DNA of 49,739 nucleotides from Terriglobia bacterium. GTDB lineage: Bacteria; Acidobacteriota; Terriglobia; Terriglobales; Acidobacteriaceae. A program made the position numbers and the translations under genes. The notes beneath the pieces are model-generated. The model was not told the DNA's origin. It ran no database searches and was given only the letters and a program-made list of their open reading frames with translations. The DNA lies in the NCBI GenBank assembly GCA_020073015.1, contig JAIQFZ010000016.1, positions 1-49,739 on the forward strand. The letters are read 5' to 3'. Below, piece by piece: positions 40,341 through 48,601 of this stretch. Numbering within the stretch: the first letter of the stretch is position 1; every line of letters begins with the position of its first letter.

Positions 40341-41483
40341 ATGGCGCCGCCTGATTCGAAATCTACCAAAGCCACCCCGTCCGCGTCGAAATCTCGTCGT
40401 GAGCCCGAGTCTTCCCGCAGAACCCAGCCGCCGACCGCCGTCACCATTCGCGACGTTGCCAAGCGCAGCGGATTCTCTTCCGCCACCGTCTCCATCGTTC
40501 TGAACAACGCTCCCCTGTCGCGCTATATCCCCGACACGACCAAGGCCCGCATCCAGCGCGCGGCCTCCCATCTGGGATACCGGCCCAACCTGTTTGCCCG
40601 CTCGCTCCGCAGTCGCCGCAGCCACACCATCGGTGTCATGGTTTTCGACATGACCGATCCCTACTGCACGCTCGTCCTCCGCGGAATCGAGAATACTCTC
40701 TACCAGTCCTCGTTCCTGCCCATCCTCACCGACGTACACAACGAGCGCAGCCGTTTCGAGCGTTACCTCGAAATGCTCCTCGATCGCCGCATCGAAGGTC
40801 TGGTCGTTCTCGCCAACTGGTTGTTCGTGGACATTAACGTCCTCGCCGACCTGGAAAAAAACAACATTCCAACGGCCACCGTGGGACGGCAGCTTAAAAG
40901 TGACAACATCAGTTCCGTGATCGTCGACAACACCAGTGGAGCCCACGCCGCCCTCGAACACCTGTACTCGCTCGGCCATCGCAAGATCGCGTTCATCCGC
41001 GGCCCGCACCAGTTGTCCGATACCGAACCCCGCTGGCGGGGTGTGCGAACGCTGGCCCGCGAATACAACCTCGAACTCGATCCCCGGCTGGTCGTCGACC
41101 TACCAGAATCGGGAGATCCGTTTTCAAGTTTTGAACAAGGATACAAATTAACGGAGGAATTGCTGCAACGGAGCCGTCCCTTCACCGCCCTGATGGCTTT
41201 CGATGACATGACCGCCTTCGGCGCCATCCGCGCGCTCGGCAAAGCCGGCATTCACGTTCCCGAACACTGCTCGGTGGTGGGCTTCGACGACGTTTCACCC
41301 GCCGCCATCTATTCTCCCGCCCTGACCACCGTTCGACAGCCCATGGAAGTCATGGGAGCGACCGTCGCCAACATCGTGGTCGAGGCCATCAACGGCCGGC
41401 TCGAAAAGAAATCCGTGCGCCCTATTCACCGCAAACTTGCCCCGGAACTGATCGTACGCGAATCCACCCGCAGCGTCATCTAG
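40341..41483 (+). CDS. LacI-family transcriptional regulator
   Basis: A polar ~30-residue N-terminal extension precedes the LacI helix-turn-helix and hinge: VTIRDVAKRSGFSSATVSIVLNNAP, then ARIQRAASHLGYRPNLFARSLRS. The rest is a periplasmic-binding-protein-like effector domain (HTIGVMVFDMTDPYCTLVL, RIEGLVVL, HAALEHLYSLGHRKIAFIRGP, ALMAFDDMTAFGAIRALGKAG, VVGFDDVSPAAIYSPALTTVRQP). AAGGAG lies just before ATG 40341. It would bind a sugar-like ligand and control transport genes; the TonB-dependent receptor 160 bp downstream, with a LacI-like palindrome in its promoter region, is the obvious target. A TTGACA at 40280-40285 may be its own -35. Confidence 0.95.
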   Translation: MAPPDSKSTKATPSASKSRREPESSRRTQPPTAVTIRDVAKRSGFSSATVSIVLNNAPLSRYIPDTTKARIQRAASHLGYRPNLFARSLRSRRSHTIGVMVFDMTDPYCTLVLRGIENTLYQSSFLPILTDVHNERSRFERYLEMLLDRRIEGLVVLANWLFVDINVLADLEKNNIPTATVGRQLKSDNISSVIVDNTSGAHAALEHLYSLGHRKIAFIRGPHQLSDTEPRWRGVRTLAREYNLELDPRLVVDLPESGDPFSSFEQGYKLTEELLQRSRPFTALMAFDDMTAFGAIRALGKAGIHVPEHCSVVGFDDVSPAAIYSPALTTVRQPMEVMGATVANIVVEAINGRLEKKSVRPIHRKLAPELIVRESTRSVI

Positions 41484-41542
41484 CCAGGCGGGCAGAAAAA
41501 CCATCCAATTGTTCTTGACAGCCAAGAGCGACTGAAGCACCA

Positions 41543-41556
41543 TTGACACGTTTTAA
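41543..41556 (+). promoter_or_regulatory. LacI-type operator candidate before the TonB-dependent receptor
   Basis: TTGACACGTTTTAA is an imperfect palindrome centred on CG (half-sites agree at 5 of 7 bases), the form usual for LacI-family sites. The TTGACA in it also looks like a -35 hexamer, so binding could block RNA polymerase. It lies 88 bp before the receptor ATG. A second TTGACA is at 41515. Confidence 0.45.
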
Positions 41557-41643
41557 TAAAGGCATTTGTCTGGTTCGACGAAGGTCCGCCGTTCTGGACG
41601 TCTGGCTGTGGTGCTTCTAGAAAAGGCGAAAGGGAGTCAGATT

Positions 41644-44600
41644 ATGAGAATCCGTCTGCTATGCGGAATCGCGATGTGCGTCGCCATCGCCGCCGTCAGT
41701 CTTCAGGCACAGGACACCGGCGTAATCACGGGCACGGTCCGCGATAATTCCGGCGCAGTGATTCAGGGAGCTGACGTCAAAATCACTGGCACCGCTGGCG
41801 GAAACGCAAGAACAACCACCACGAACTCCGACGGCGAATACCTCGCCGCCGGCTTGCCGGGCGGAACTTACAATCTCACCATTTCGTCCAAAGGTTTCAA
41901 GACGTACAAGGCCGACGGCATTGTTCTGCGCATCGGGCAAAAAGCTCGCGTCGATGCCACGCTCGCCGTCGGAAATGTTCAAACTGAAGTCGTCGTCCAA
42001 GGCAGCGAACTCAATCAGGTCGAGACTCAGTCCTCCGAACTCGCCGGCACTGTGACCGGGAAGCAGATAACGCAGCTCCAATTGAACGGTCGTAACTACA
42101 CGCAATTGCTCGCTCTGACTCCCGGTGCAACTAATCAGTCAGGACAGGACGAACCGGGCACAGGTTTGGCAACGGTGGCGTACAGCGTGAATGGTGGCCG
42201 CACGGAATATAACAACTGGGAGATCGATGGTGGCAACAACATGGATGACGGCAGCAACCTCACGTTATTCACCTACCCCAGTCTGGAGGCGATCGCTGAA
42301 GTCCGCGTGCTGAGCTCGAACTACGGCGCGCAGTATGGCAGAAACAGCTCCGGCACGGTCGAGGTTGAGACCAAGTCCGGTACCGCAAAATTCCATGGCG
42401 TTGCGTACGAATTTGTTCGCAACGACGTTTTCAATGCTCGCAATTATTTCTCGCCCGATGTCCCGGCTTACAAGAAAAATGATTTTGGCTATACCATCGG
42501 CGGTCCGGTGACGATTCCTGGTCTCTACAACCAGGATCGAACCAAGACCTTCTTTTTCTTCTCTCAGGAATGGCGGCGCGATAGAGTGCCGGGCCAGGTG
42601 TTCAACGTCGCCGTCCCGTCTTGCGCGGAGCGCGGCTTAGGCGCCGATTGCACACAGTCACAAGGCAGCTTTGGGGATTTCAGCGAACTTTGTCCCGGCG
42701 CCGACTGCCCGATCAATCCAGCGACAGGCTCGAATTTCCCCAATAACCAAGTCCCAATCGATCTTGATAGTAGTCATGGCGTAGTGCCGCTCTTGGCCAT
42801 GTTCCCGCTTCCAACTGGCCAGGATCCAGACACCGGGGTGTCGGTTTACAACGCCGCATTCCCAAGCCCGACCAATTGGCGGCAGGAACTGTTCCGCATT
42901 GATCACAACATTAACTCCAAGTTGCACGCTTCGGTGCGCTACATCCATGACTCCTGGAACTCCGTGAGTCCGGTTCCTCTCTGGACCAATGCCGGCAGCT
43001 ATCCCACGATTCAGAACGCCTATGGACAGCCGGGAACCAGCCTGGTCGCGCATCTCACCGCGACGATTACTCCTACCCTGTTGAACGAGTTCGTTGCCAG
43101 TTACTCCGCCAACCACATTACATTTCAAAATCTCGGGGCGTGGAAGCGGCCCGACGGATATAACCTCGGCATCTTCCAGAATGGCTTCGGTGGGGGAAAG
43201 TTGCCGGGATTTTCCCTGGCCGGAGGCGGCGTGTTCGACGGGCTCGGGGAAGACGCCGGTTACGTGCCCAATGGACCGGTGAATTCCAACCCGAGCTACA
43301 CGTACCGCGACAACGTCTCCAAAATTATCGGCAAGCACAATCTGCAATTCGGCGCCTATTTCGTAGCCTCCCAGAAGAACGAGCTTCCACAATTCGATCC
43401 TTCCGTCCCTGGCTTTGCCAGCTTCGATGTCGGCCTGGCCGGTTCTACGGGCAACCCGTTTGCGGATATGCTGTCCGGAAACATCTCCACCTTTCAACAG
43501 GCCAGTGGCCAGCCCAAGTACTACTTGCGTTACAAAATCTTTGAGCCTTACTTCCAGGACGATTGGCGCATCACCTCGCGCCTGACCCTCAATTTGGGCT
43601 TGCGAATCAGCTTGTTTGGCACCATCTACGACAACAAGCATCAAGCCTATAATTTCGATCCGACGAAATACCTGAATGATAACGGGCAAACCGTGATCAA
43701 TCCCGACGGCACCGTCGGCGGAACCATAGGCCTCTTCAACGGAATGGTGCAATGTGGAGCCGGCGGAGTCCCAACCGGCTGCGCCAAAGGGCATTTATTT
43801 AATCCCGCTCCGCGGATCGGTTTCGCCTACGACCCATGGGGCGATGGCAAGACAGCCATCCGGGGCGGCTATGGCGTCTTCTTCGAGCACACCAATGGCA
43901 ATGAGGCGGTCGCGACCGCGCTCGAAGGCTCACCGCCGCTGGTTCAGAATCCAGTCCAGGGTCCAATCGCGACGACGTTCAATCCCGACGGCACTATCGA
44001 GACCTCCGGCTATTCGCTGGTGGGCGCCAACATTGGTGCGCAACTCCCGCAGAGTGTGGTCTCGATCCCCCAAAAGCAGATTTGGCCCTACGTGCAGCAA
44101 TGGCACTTCGACATCGAGCACCAACTGCCCGCGCACATCGTGGGCATTGCTTCCTATGTCGGGAGCAAGGGCACTCATTTGGGCAGGCGGAGGGATCTCA
44201 ATCAGCTCACGCCAGTACCTTTGAGCGAGAATCCGTACAAACCAGGCGAAGCCATCGGCCCTGACGATTGCGACACAGGAATGACACCGAGCGGCGTCGT
44301 CATCCCTGGTTACACTCCTGGTGGCGATCCAACCCTTCAAACCCCTGGTACGCCCGGCGTGAACATGTTCATTGCCTGCGGAAATACCATCGCGCCTTTC
44401 CGGCCATTTCTTGGGTACTCGGATATCCGGCGCCAGGAAAATGCTGCTTCGTCCATTTATCACGCGCTCCAGCTCTCCGCAAGAAAAACAGTCGGCGCCG
44501 CCCAGATCAGCGCCTCCTATACCTACGGCCACTCCATCGACGACGCATCGTCCGGCGGAGACGGCTCGTTTGTCAACTCGTACGATTTTCATAGCAATCG

Positions 44601-45312
44601 GGCCAGTTCCAATTTCGACCAGCGACAGGTCTTCACCCTGAGCTACATCTATGATCTGCCGTTTTTCAAAGGTCACGGCCTGACTAACACGCTTCTTGGA
44701 GGATGGCAATGGTCTGGCATTACCACGATTCAGACCGGAGCGCCTTTTAGCGTCACGAATGGCGGCGCAGCGTGTACTAGTGTGCCAGATTGTCCGGCAC
44801 TCTTCAGCTCTCCCTCCGACAACGCGGGGGTTGGTAACGGAGTCGGGACTGGTTCGCGCCCGGACCTTGTCGGTAACCCGAATTCCTCAATCGCCAACAC
44901 GGGTAATGCCGCTCCCAACAGTGCGGGCCCGCTGCTGGTCAATCCCACGGCCTTCGCTGCGCCCCAGGGACTGACCTTCGGCAATTCACCGCGGAACGTT
45001 GCCAGGAACCCTCGTCAGACCAACTTCGATATGTCGCTCTTCAAGCGTTTCGCGATTCGCGAAAGTGTGGCGTTTGAATTCCGCGCGGAAGCGTTCAACA
45101 TTTTCAACCATACCGAGTGGGGTTACATTGCCGGTGATGCAGGTTCGGCCGGCGGAAATGGCTCGTACACCGGAGGGAGCAACTCGGTGGGTTGCTACGG
45201 GGCGGATCTGAACGCAGGTGACCCAAATGCCTGCTTGACGGATAACTTCCTGCGTCCGGGAGCCGCCCACAACCCGCGTATCCTGCAACTCGGCTTGAAG
45301 TTCATCTTCTAG
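41644..45312 (+). CDS. TonB-dependent outer-membrane receptor with carboxypeptidase-regulatory-like domain
   Basis: This large outer-membrane transporter is of the Oar-like/SusC-like kind expanded in Acidobacteriota. The order is: signal peptide (residues 1-24, ending SLQAQ); a carboxypeptidase-regulatory beta-sandwich (~27-105: GVITGTVRDNSGAVIQGADV, AGLPGGTYNLTISSKGFKTY); a plug (~115-270, with QLQLNGRNYTQLLALTPGAT and SSNYGAQYGRNSSGTVEVET); and a barrel to the C-terminal F (LQLGLKFIF), as the BAM complex requires. No clear TonB box is seen. AGGGAG lies 8 bases before the ATG. It probably imports an oligosaccharide or other large nutrient under control of the adjacent LacI regulator. A strong terminator follows. 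Confidence 0.95.
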   Translation: MRIRLLCGIAMCVAIAAVSLQAQDTGVITGTVRDNSGAVIQGADVKITGTAGGNARTTTTNSDGEYLAAGLPGGTYNLTISSKGFKTYKADGIVLRIGQKARVDATLAVGNVQTEVVVQGSELNQVETQSSELAGTVTGKQITQLQLNGRNYTQLLALTPGATNQSGQDEPGTGLATVAYSVNGGRTEYNNWEIDGGNNMDDGSNLTLFTYPSLEAIAEVRVLSSNYGAQYGRNSSGTVEVETKSGTAKFHGVAYEFVRNDVFNARNYFSPDVPAYKKNDFGYTIGGPVTIPGLYNQDRTKTFFFFSQEWRRDRVPGQVFNVAVPSCAERGLGADCTQSQGSFGDFSELCPGADCPINPATGSNFPNNQVPIDLDSSHGVVPLLAMFPLPTGQDPDTGVSVYNAAFPSPTNWRQELFRIDHNINSKLHASVRYIHDSWNSVSPVPLWTNAGSYPTIQNAYGQPGTSLVAHLTATITPTLLNEFVASYSANHITFQNLGAWKRPDGYNLGIFQNGFGGGKLPGFSLAGGGVFDGLGEDAGYVPNGPVNSNPSYTYRDNVSKIIGKHNLQFGAYFVASQKNELPQFDPSVPGFASFDVGLAGSTGNPFADMLSGNISTFQQASGQPKYYLRYKIFEPYFQDDWRITSRLTLNLGLRISLFGTIYDNKHQAYNFDPTKYLNDNGQTVINPDGTVGGTIGLFNGMVQCGAGGVPTGCAKGHLFNPAPRIGFAYDPWGDGKTAIRGGYGVFFEHTNGNEAVATALEGSPPLVQNPVQGPIATTFNPDGTIETSGYSLVGANIGAQLPQSVVSIPQKQIWPYVQQWHFDIEHQLPAHIVGIASYVGSKGTHLGRRRDLNQLTPVPLSENPYKPGEAIGPDDCDTGMTPSGVVIPGYTPGGDPTLQTPGTPGVNMFIACGNTIAPFRPFLGYSDIRRQENAASSIYHALQLSARKTVGAAQISASYTYGHSIDDASSGGDGSFVNSYDFHSNRASSNFDQRQVFTLSYIYDLPFFKGHGLTNTLLGGWQWSGITTIQTGAPFSVTNGGAACTSVPDCPALFSSPSDNAGVGNGVGTGSRPDLVGNPNSSIANTGNAAPNSAGPLLVNPTAFAAPQGLTFGNSPRNVARNPRQTNFDMSLFKRFAIRESVAFEFRAEAFNIFNHTEWGYIAGDAGSAGGNGSYTGGSNSVGCYGADLNAGDPNACLTDNFLRPGAAHNPRILQLGLKFIF

Positions 45313-45329
45313 CGGAACTGACTCCGACA

Positions 45330-45365
45330 AGAAATCCTGGCTCCGCGAGCCAGGATTTCTTCTTT
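45330..45365 (+). terminator. intrinsic terminator of the receptor gene
   Basis: A perfect 13-bp stem AGAAATCCTGGCT / AGCCAGGATTTCT with loop CCGCG, followed by TCTTT, 17 bp after the stop. Confidence 0.9.
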
Positions 45366-45380
45366 GCATCAAGATGGAGA

Positions 45381-45400
45381 GACGGGCGCCCCCGCCCGTC
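45381..45400. repeat. GC-rich tetraloop hairpin repeat
   Basis: GACGGGCG, loop CCCC, CGCCCGTC: a perfect 8-bp stem. It is the same design as 34162-34181, with one compensated base-pair change and a different loop base. Confidence 0.8.
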
Positions 45401-45441
45401 CCAGTAATGGCAGTCAATAGGCGGGCCTGCTGACGACCAAC

Positions 45442-45474
45442 CACTGAACTACTGACTACTGACTACTGACTCTG
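45442..45474. repeat. heptamer array (CTACTGA) overlapping a gene end
   Basis: CTACTGA occurs three times from 45449 to 45469, flanked by the decayed units CACTGAA and CTCTG. On the minus strand the units read TCAGTAG and supply the last seven codons (ESVVSSQ) and the stop of the trans-sulfuration gene. Confidence 0.88.
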
Positions 45475-46669
45475 CCCCCACGCGCACGCGTTCCCGGCTG
45501 AGCACCGTCAGGCCCTTCTCCAGGTCAGCAACCAGGTCCTCGACACTCTCAACTCCAACCGACAACCGGATCATCTGCTCGGTCACGCCCATCTTCCGGC
45601 GCAACTCGGGATCGATCATGGCATGCGACGTCAGCACCGGGATCGACACCAGCGAGTCCACTCCGCCCAGACTGGGCGCCAGCGTAAACAGGTTCAGCGC
45701 CTCAGCCACGCGGCAAGCGTCTTCACCGCTCCCGTCGATTTCGAAGCTCACCACGCCCCCGGCTCCGGCCATCTGCTTCTTCGCCAGCGCATATTCGGGA
45801 TGCTTCTGCAGCATCGGGTAATGCACCCGCGTCACCTTCGGATGCCGGCTCAGAAACTCCGCCACCTTCAGCGCGCTTTCATTCTGCCGCTGCACGCGCA
45901 CTGCCAGCGTCTTGATGCCGCGCAAGAGCAGAAATGCGGCGTGCGGGTCCATCGAGCAACCCAGCGTGGTGCGCACGTGGTGAATCTGGTCGATTAGGTC
46001 GCGCCGTCCAGTAGCGATGCCGCAGATCAAATCGGAATGTCCGCCGAAATATTTCGTGCCCGAGTGCAGCACCAGGTCGATGCCCCACTCCGCCGGGCGG
46101 CAATTGATGGGAGTGGCAAAGGTCGAGTCAATCGTCGAGATCAACCTATGCTTGCGGGCCAGGGCTGCGATTTTTTCGAGGTCAACCACGCGCACCGTCG
46201 GGTTGGTCGGCGACTCGATATGCAGGATCCTCGTATTCGGCCGGATCGCCCGCTCGTGCTGCTCGATGTCATTGGTATCGACGAACGTCGTCTCGACGCC
46301 CAATTTCGGCAGCCACTCGGAGAGAAACTTCGTCACGCCGCCGTAAATGTCGCGCTGCGCGACGATGTGGTCGCCCGCCTTGACCAGCGCGAGTATCGAC
46401 GTAGTGATCGCCGCCATGCCTGAAGAGAACAGCAAAGCGGCGTCCGTGCCCTCGAGTTGGGCGATGGCTCGCTCGGCGACTGTGTGCGTCGGGTTGCCAT
46501 AGCGAGTGTAATAGTGGTCAGTTCCCGTGGCGCGAACCTGCTCCTGGTTATCCGTGACTTCAAAGGTCGAAGTCTGATAGATCGGCGTCGAGAGCGGACC
46601 GTTCTTCTTATGCAGGCTGGTGCCCCCGCGCACGGCTTCAGTTTCCTGGCGATATTCGTGCTTCTTCAT
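45449..46669 (-). CDS. PLP-dependent trans-sulfuration enzyme (cystathionine gamma-synthase/lyase family)
   Basis: The fold-type I PLP enzyme has YYTRYGNPTHTVAERAIAQLEG (conserved Tyr and Arg for the partner subunit's PLP phosphate), LLFSSGMAAITTSIL, the HIESPTNPTVRVVDL aspartate region, and the Schiff-base lysine in LVLHSGTKYFGGHSDLICG. These are the hallmarks of the Cys/Met metabolism family. Cystathionine synthase, cystathionine lyase and methionine gamma-lyase are not separable here. GGGAG lies 8 bases before ATG 46669. It follows ilvE by 26 bp on the same strand, so they form an operon. The last seven residues come from a heptamer repeat and are unlike the family, whose C-terminus normally ends near DLEKGL. 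Confidence 0.93.
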   Translation of the reverse strand: MKKHEYRQETEAVRGGTSLHKKNGPLSTPIYQTSTFEVTDNQEQVRATGTDHYYTRYGNPTHTVAERAIAQLEGTDAALLFSSGMAAITTSILALVKAGDHIVAQRDIYGGVTKFLSEWLPKLGVETTFVDTNDIEQHERAIRPNTRILHIESPTNPTVRVVDLEKIAALARKHRLISTIDSTFATPINCRPAEWGIDLVLHSGTKYFGGHSDLICGIATGRRDLIDQIHHVRTTLGCSMDPHAAFLLLRGIKTLAVRVQRQNESALKVAEFLSRHPKVTRVHYPMLQKHPEYALAKKQMAGAGGVVSFEIDGSGEDACRVAEALNLFTLAPSLGGVDSLVSIPVLTSHAMIDPELRRKMGVTEQMIRLSVGVESVEDLVADLEKGLTVLSRERVRVGAESVVSSQ

Positions 46670-46695
46670 GCTGGAACTCCCTTCAGCTGCGAACC

Positions 46696-47634
46696 TCAAC
46701 GTACCGCGGCTGCGTCCATCGCCGGCACCGGTGCCAGCCACTGTGCGGAGCGCGGGTGGCGCCCGGCAACCAGTTTGTCGAACTCCTGCTGCAGGGCCCG
46801 CGTGATGGGGCCGGTCTTGCCGTTGCCGATGGTGCGGAAATCGATCTCGCGCAGCGCGACGACCTCGGCCGCCGTTCCACACACGAACACTTCGTCGGAA
46901 ATATAGAGTTGGTCGCGCGAAATCGGCTCCTCAACCACCGTGTAGCCCAGGTCGCGAGCGAGCGCGAGCAGGCTGTCGCGGGTGATGCCTTCCAGAATTC
47001 CAGCCCGAGGCGTAGTGTAAATAACCTTATTCCGCACCACGAACAGGTTCTCGCCGGTGCATTCGGCGACGTATCCGTCGGGCCCGAGCATAATGGCTTC
47101 ATCGAATCCCGCCCGCTGCGATTCCGTCTTCGCCAGAATCGAGCTTACATAGTTTCCCGAAACTTTGGCCTTGGTCATCATGATGTTCGGGTGCAGGCGA
47201 GTGAACGAGGCGATGTTGGCTCGGATCCCGCGCTCTTTCGCTTCGGCGCCGAGAAATGCCTTCCACTCCCATACCGCAACCACGAAGCGCGGCTGACCGG
47301 CTTCCACGGTCAGGCTCATGGCGCCGTCCAGATAGATCATGGGACGGATGTAGCACGCAGAGAATTCGTTCGCCGCGATGGTCTTGTTGATCGCAATCCT
47401 GACCTGTTCGGCCGTGACGGGCAATTCACGAAAGCCCACGATGTGGGCCGAGTCGAGCAGGCGCTCGACGTGTTCATCGAGGCGGAAAACCGCAGGACCC
47501 TTGTCGGTTGCGTAGCAACGAATGCCTTCAAACACGCTGAAGCCGTATTGCACGGCGGCACTCACAAACGGCACAACCCCCTCGCTGGCGGGTTTCAAAG
47601 AATCATCGATCCAGATGTAGCGAGCGGCTCCCAT
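46696..47634 (-). CDS. ilvE: branched-chain amino acid aminotransferase
   Basis: A fold-type IV PLP aminotransferase that makes or degrades Val, Leu and Ile. The first block YIWIDDSLKPASEGVVPFVSAAVQYGFSVFEGIRCY is family-specific, as are RLLDSAHIVGF and AYVRP-like CYIRPMIYLDG. The PLP lysine is in IMMTKAKVSGNYVSSILAK, followed by DEAIMLGPDGYVAECTGENLFVV and RDSLLALARDLGYTVVEEPI. Length 312 is standard. GAGGAG is just upstream of ATG 47634. It is first in a two-gene unit with the trans-sulfuration enzyme, joining branched-chain and sulfur amino-acid metabolism. Confidence 0.95.
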   Translation of the reverse strand: MGAARYIWIDDSLKPASEGVVPFVSAAVQYGFSVFEGIRCYATDKGPAVFRLDEHVERLLDSAHIVGFRELPVTAEQVRIAINKTIAANEFSACYIRPMIYLDGAMSLTVEAGQPRFVVAVWEWKAFLGAEAKERGIRANIASFTRLHPNIMMTKAKVSGNYVSSILAKTESQRAGFDEAIMLGPDGYVAECTGENLFVVRNKVIYTTPRAGILEGITRDSLLALARDLGYTVVEEPISRDQLYISDEVFVCGTAAEVVALREIDFRTIGNGKTGPITRALQQEFDKLVAGRHPRSAQWLAPVPAMDAAAVR

Positions 47635-47697
47635 GGTCTCCTCAGAAGAACTGCAATCTCTTAAGAGTACCTGCGCGGCCATGCCGCAGCAAGACGC

Positions 47698-47726
47698 AAG
47701 ACAGCGCTCCACACAGACTTTATAAT
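47698..47726 (+). promoter_or_regulatory. promoter of the SDR gene (nearly leaderless)
   Basis: AAGACA (47698-47703), a 17-bp spacer, perfect TATAAT (47721-47726). Nine bp separate it from the ATG, exactly as at the radical SAM gene, and there is no Shine-Dalgarno. Confidence 0.6.
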
Positions 47727-47735
47727 CAGCCGTTC

Positions 47736-48524
47736 ATGGAAACCGGGCTCAAGAATCGTGTCGCCATCGTGGCCGCGTCCAGTCAGGGACTCGGCCGAGC
47801 CACCGCCGAAGCCTTCGCCGCCGAAGGCTGCCGTCTCGCTATGTGCGCGCGCAACCGGGAAACGCTGGCGGAAGCCACCGAAAGCATCCGTGCTCGCTAC
47901 AAAACTGAAGTACTGGCCGAACCCTTCGATGTGACAGATGCGAACGCCGTCCGGGATTTCGTCACCGCCGTGGTTCAGAAGTTTGGCGGCGTCGATATCT
48001 GCGTCACCAACGCCGGAGGCCCGCCCGCCAAAGGTTTTCTCGCCACCACCATTGAGGAGTGGCGTCGTGCCATCGACCTGAATTTCATGAGCACCGTGTA
48101 CTTCGCGCACCAGGTCATCCCCCACATGCAGAAGAAAAAGTGGGGGCGCATTATCACCATCACCTCCGTGACCACAAAACAGCCGGTGGGTGATCTTGTC
48201 TATTCGAACGCCGTGCGCGCCGCCGTGGTCGGGTTGGTGAAGAGCCTGGCAAACGAATTTGGCAAGGATGGAATTCTGGTCAACAACGTCGGCCCCGGCT
48301 TTACGGCGACCGATCGCCTTAAGGAACTCGCAAGGTCTCGTTCCGTTGCGCTGAACAAAACCGAAAAGGAAATCTTCGAGGGCTGGGCTGCGGACGCTCC
48401 CCTGAAACGCCTGGGTGAGCCGCGGGAACTGGCCGACACGATTGTCTGGCTCGCCAGCGAGCGCGCTTCCTACATCACCGGACAGACTGTGCTGGTCGAT
48501 GGTGGTCTCTACAAAGGGCTGTAG
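47736..48524 (+). CDS. short-chain dehydrogenase/reductase-like protein with altered active site
   Basis: A Rossmann-fold SDR of 262 residues (VAIVAASSQGLGRATAEAFA; CVTNAGGPPAKGF; RIITITSVTTKQPVGD; a C-terminal ITGQTVLVDGGLYKGL). The family's YxxxK motif reads Y156-S-N-A-V160, so the catalytic lysine is absent; the following residue is Arg. The usual Ser in ITITSV is kept. This pattern occurs in a subgroup annotated as 3-oxoacyl-ACP reductase homologues, whose reaction is not established. The N-terminal glycine motif also has Ala for the first Gly. It is divergent from ilvE, 101 bp apart. Confidence 0.9.
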   Translation: METGLKNRVAIVAASSQGLGRATAEAFAAEGCRLAMCARNRETLAEATESIRARYKTEVLAEPFDVTDANAVRDFVTAVVQKFGGVDICVTNAGGPPAKGFLATTIEEWRRAIDLNFMSTVYFAHQVIPHMQKKKWGRIITITSVTTKQPVGDLVYSNAVRAAVVGLVKSLANEFGKDGILVNNVGPGFTATDRLKELARSRSVALNKTEKEIFEGWAADAPLKRLGEPRELADTIVWLASERASYITGQTVLVDGGLYKGL

Positions 48525-48601
48525 AATTCACAAATTCAGCGGAAAGCCGGCGCAGGCAGTCGACAGCGGTCGCAAGTAAGCGCAATGATGGAGCAACACC
48601 G

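Noticed and set aside
42658-43794. 378-codon minus-strand frame within the TonB-dependent receptor
   Set aside because: Antisense of the barrel, with no family features.
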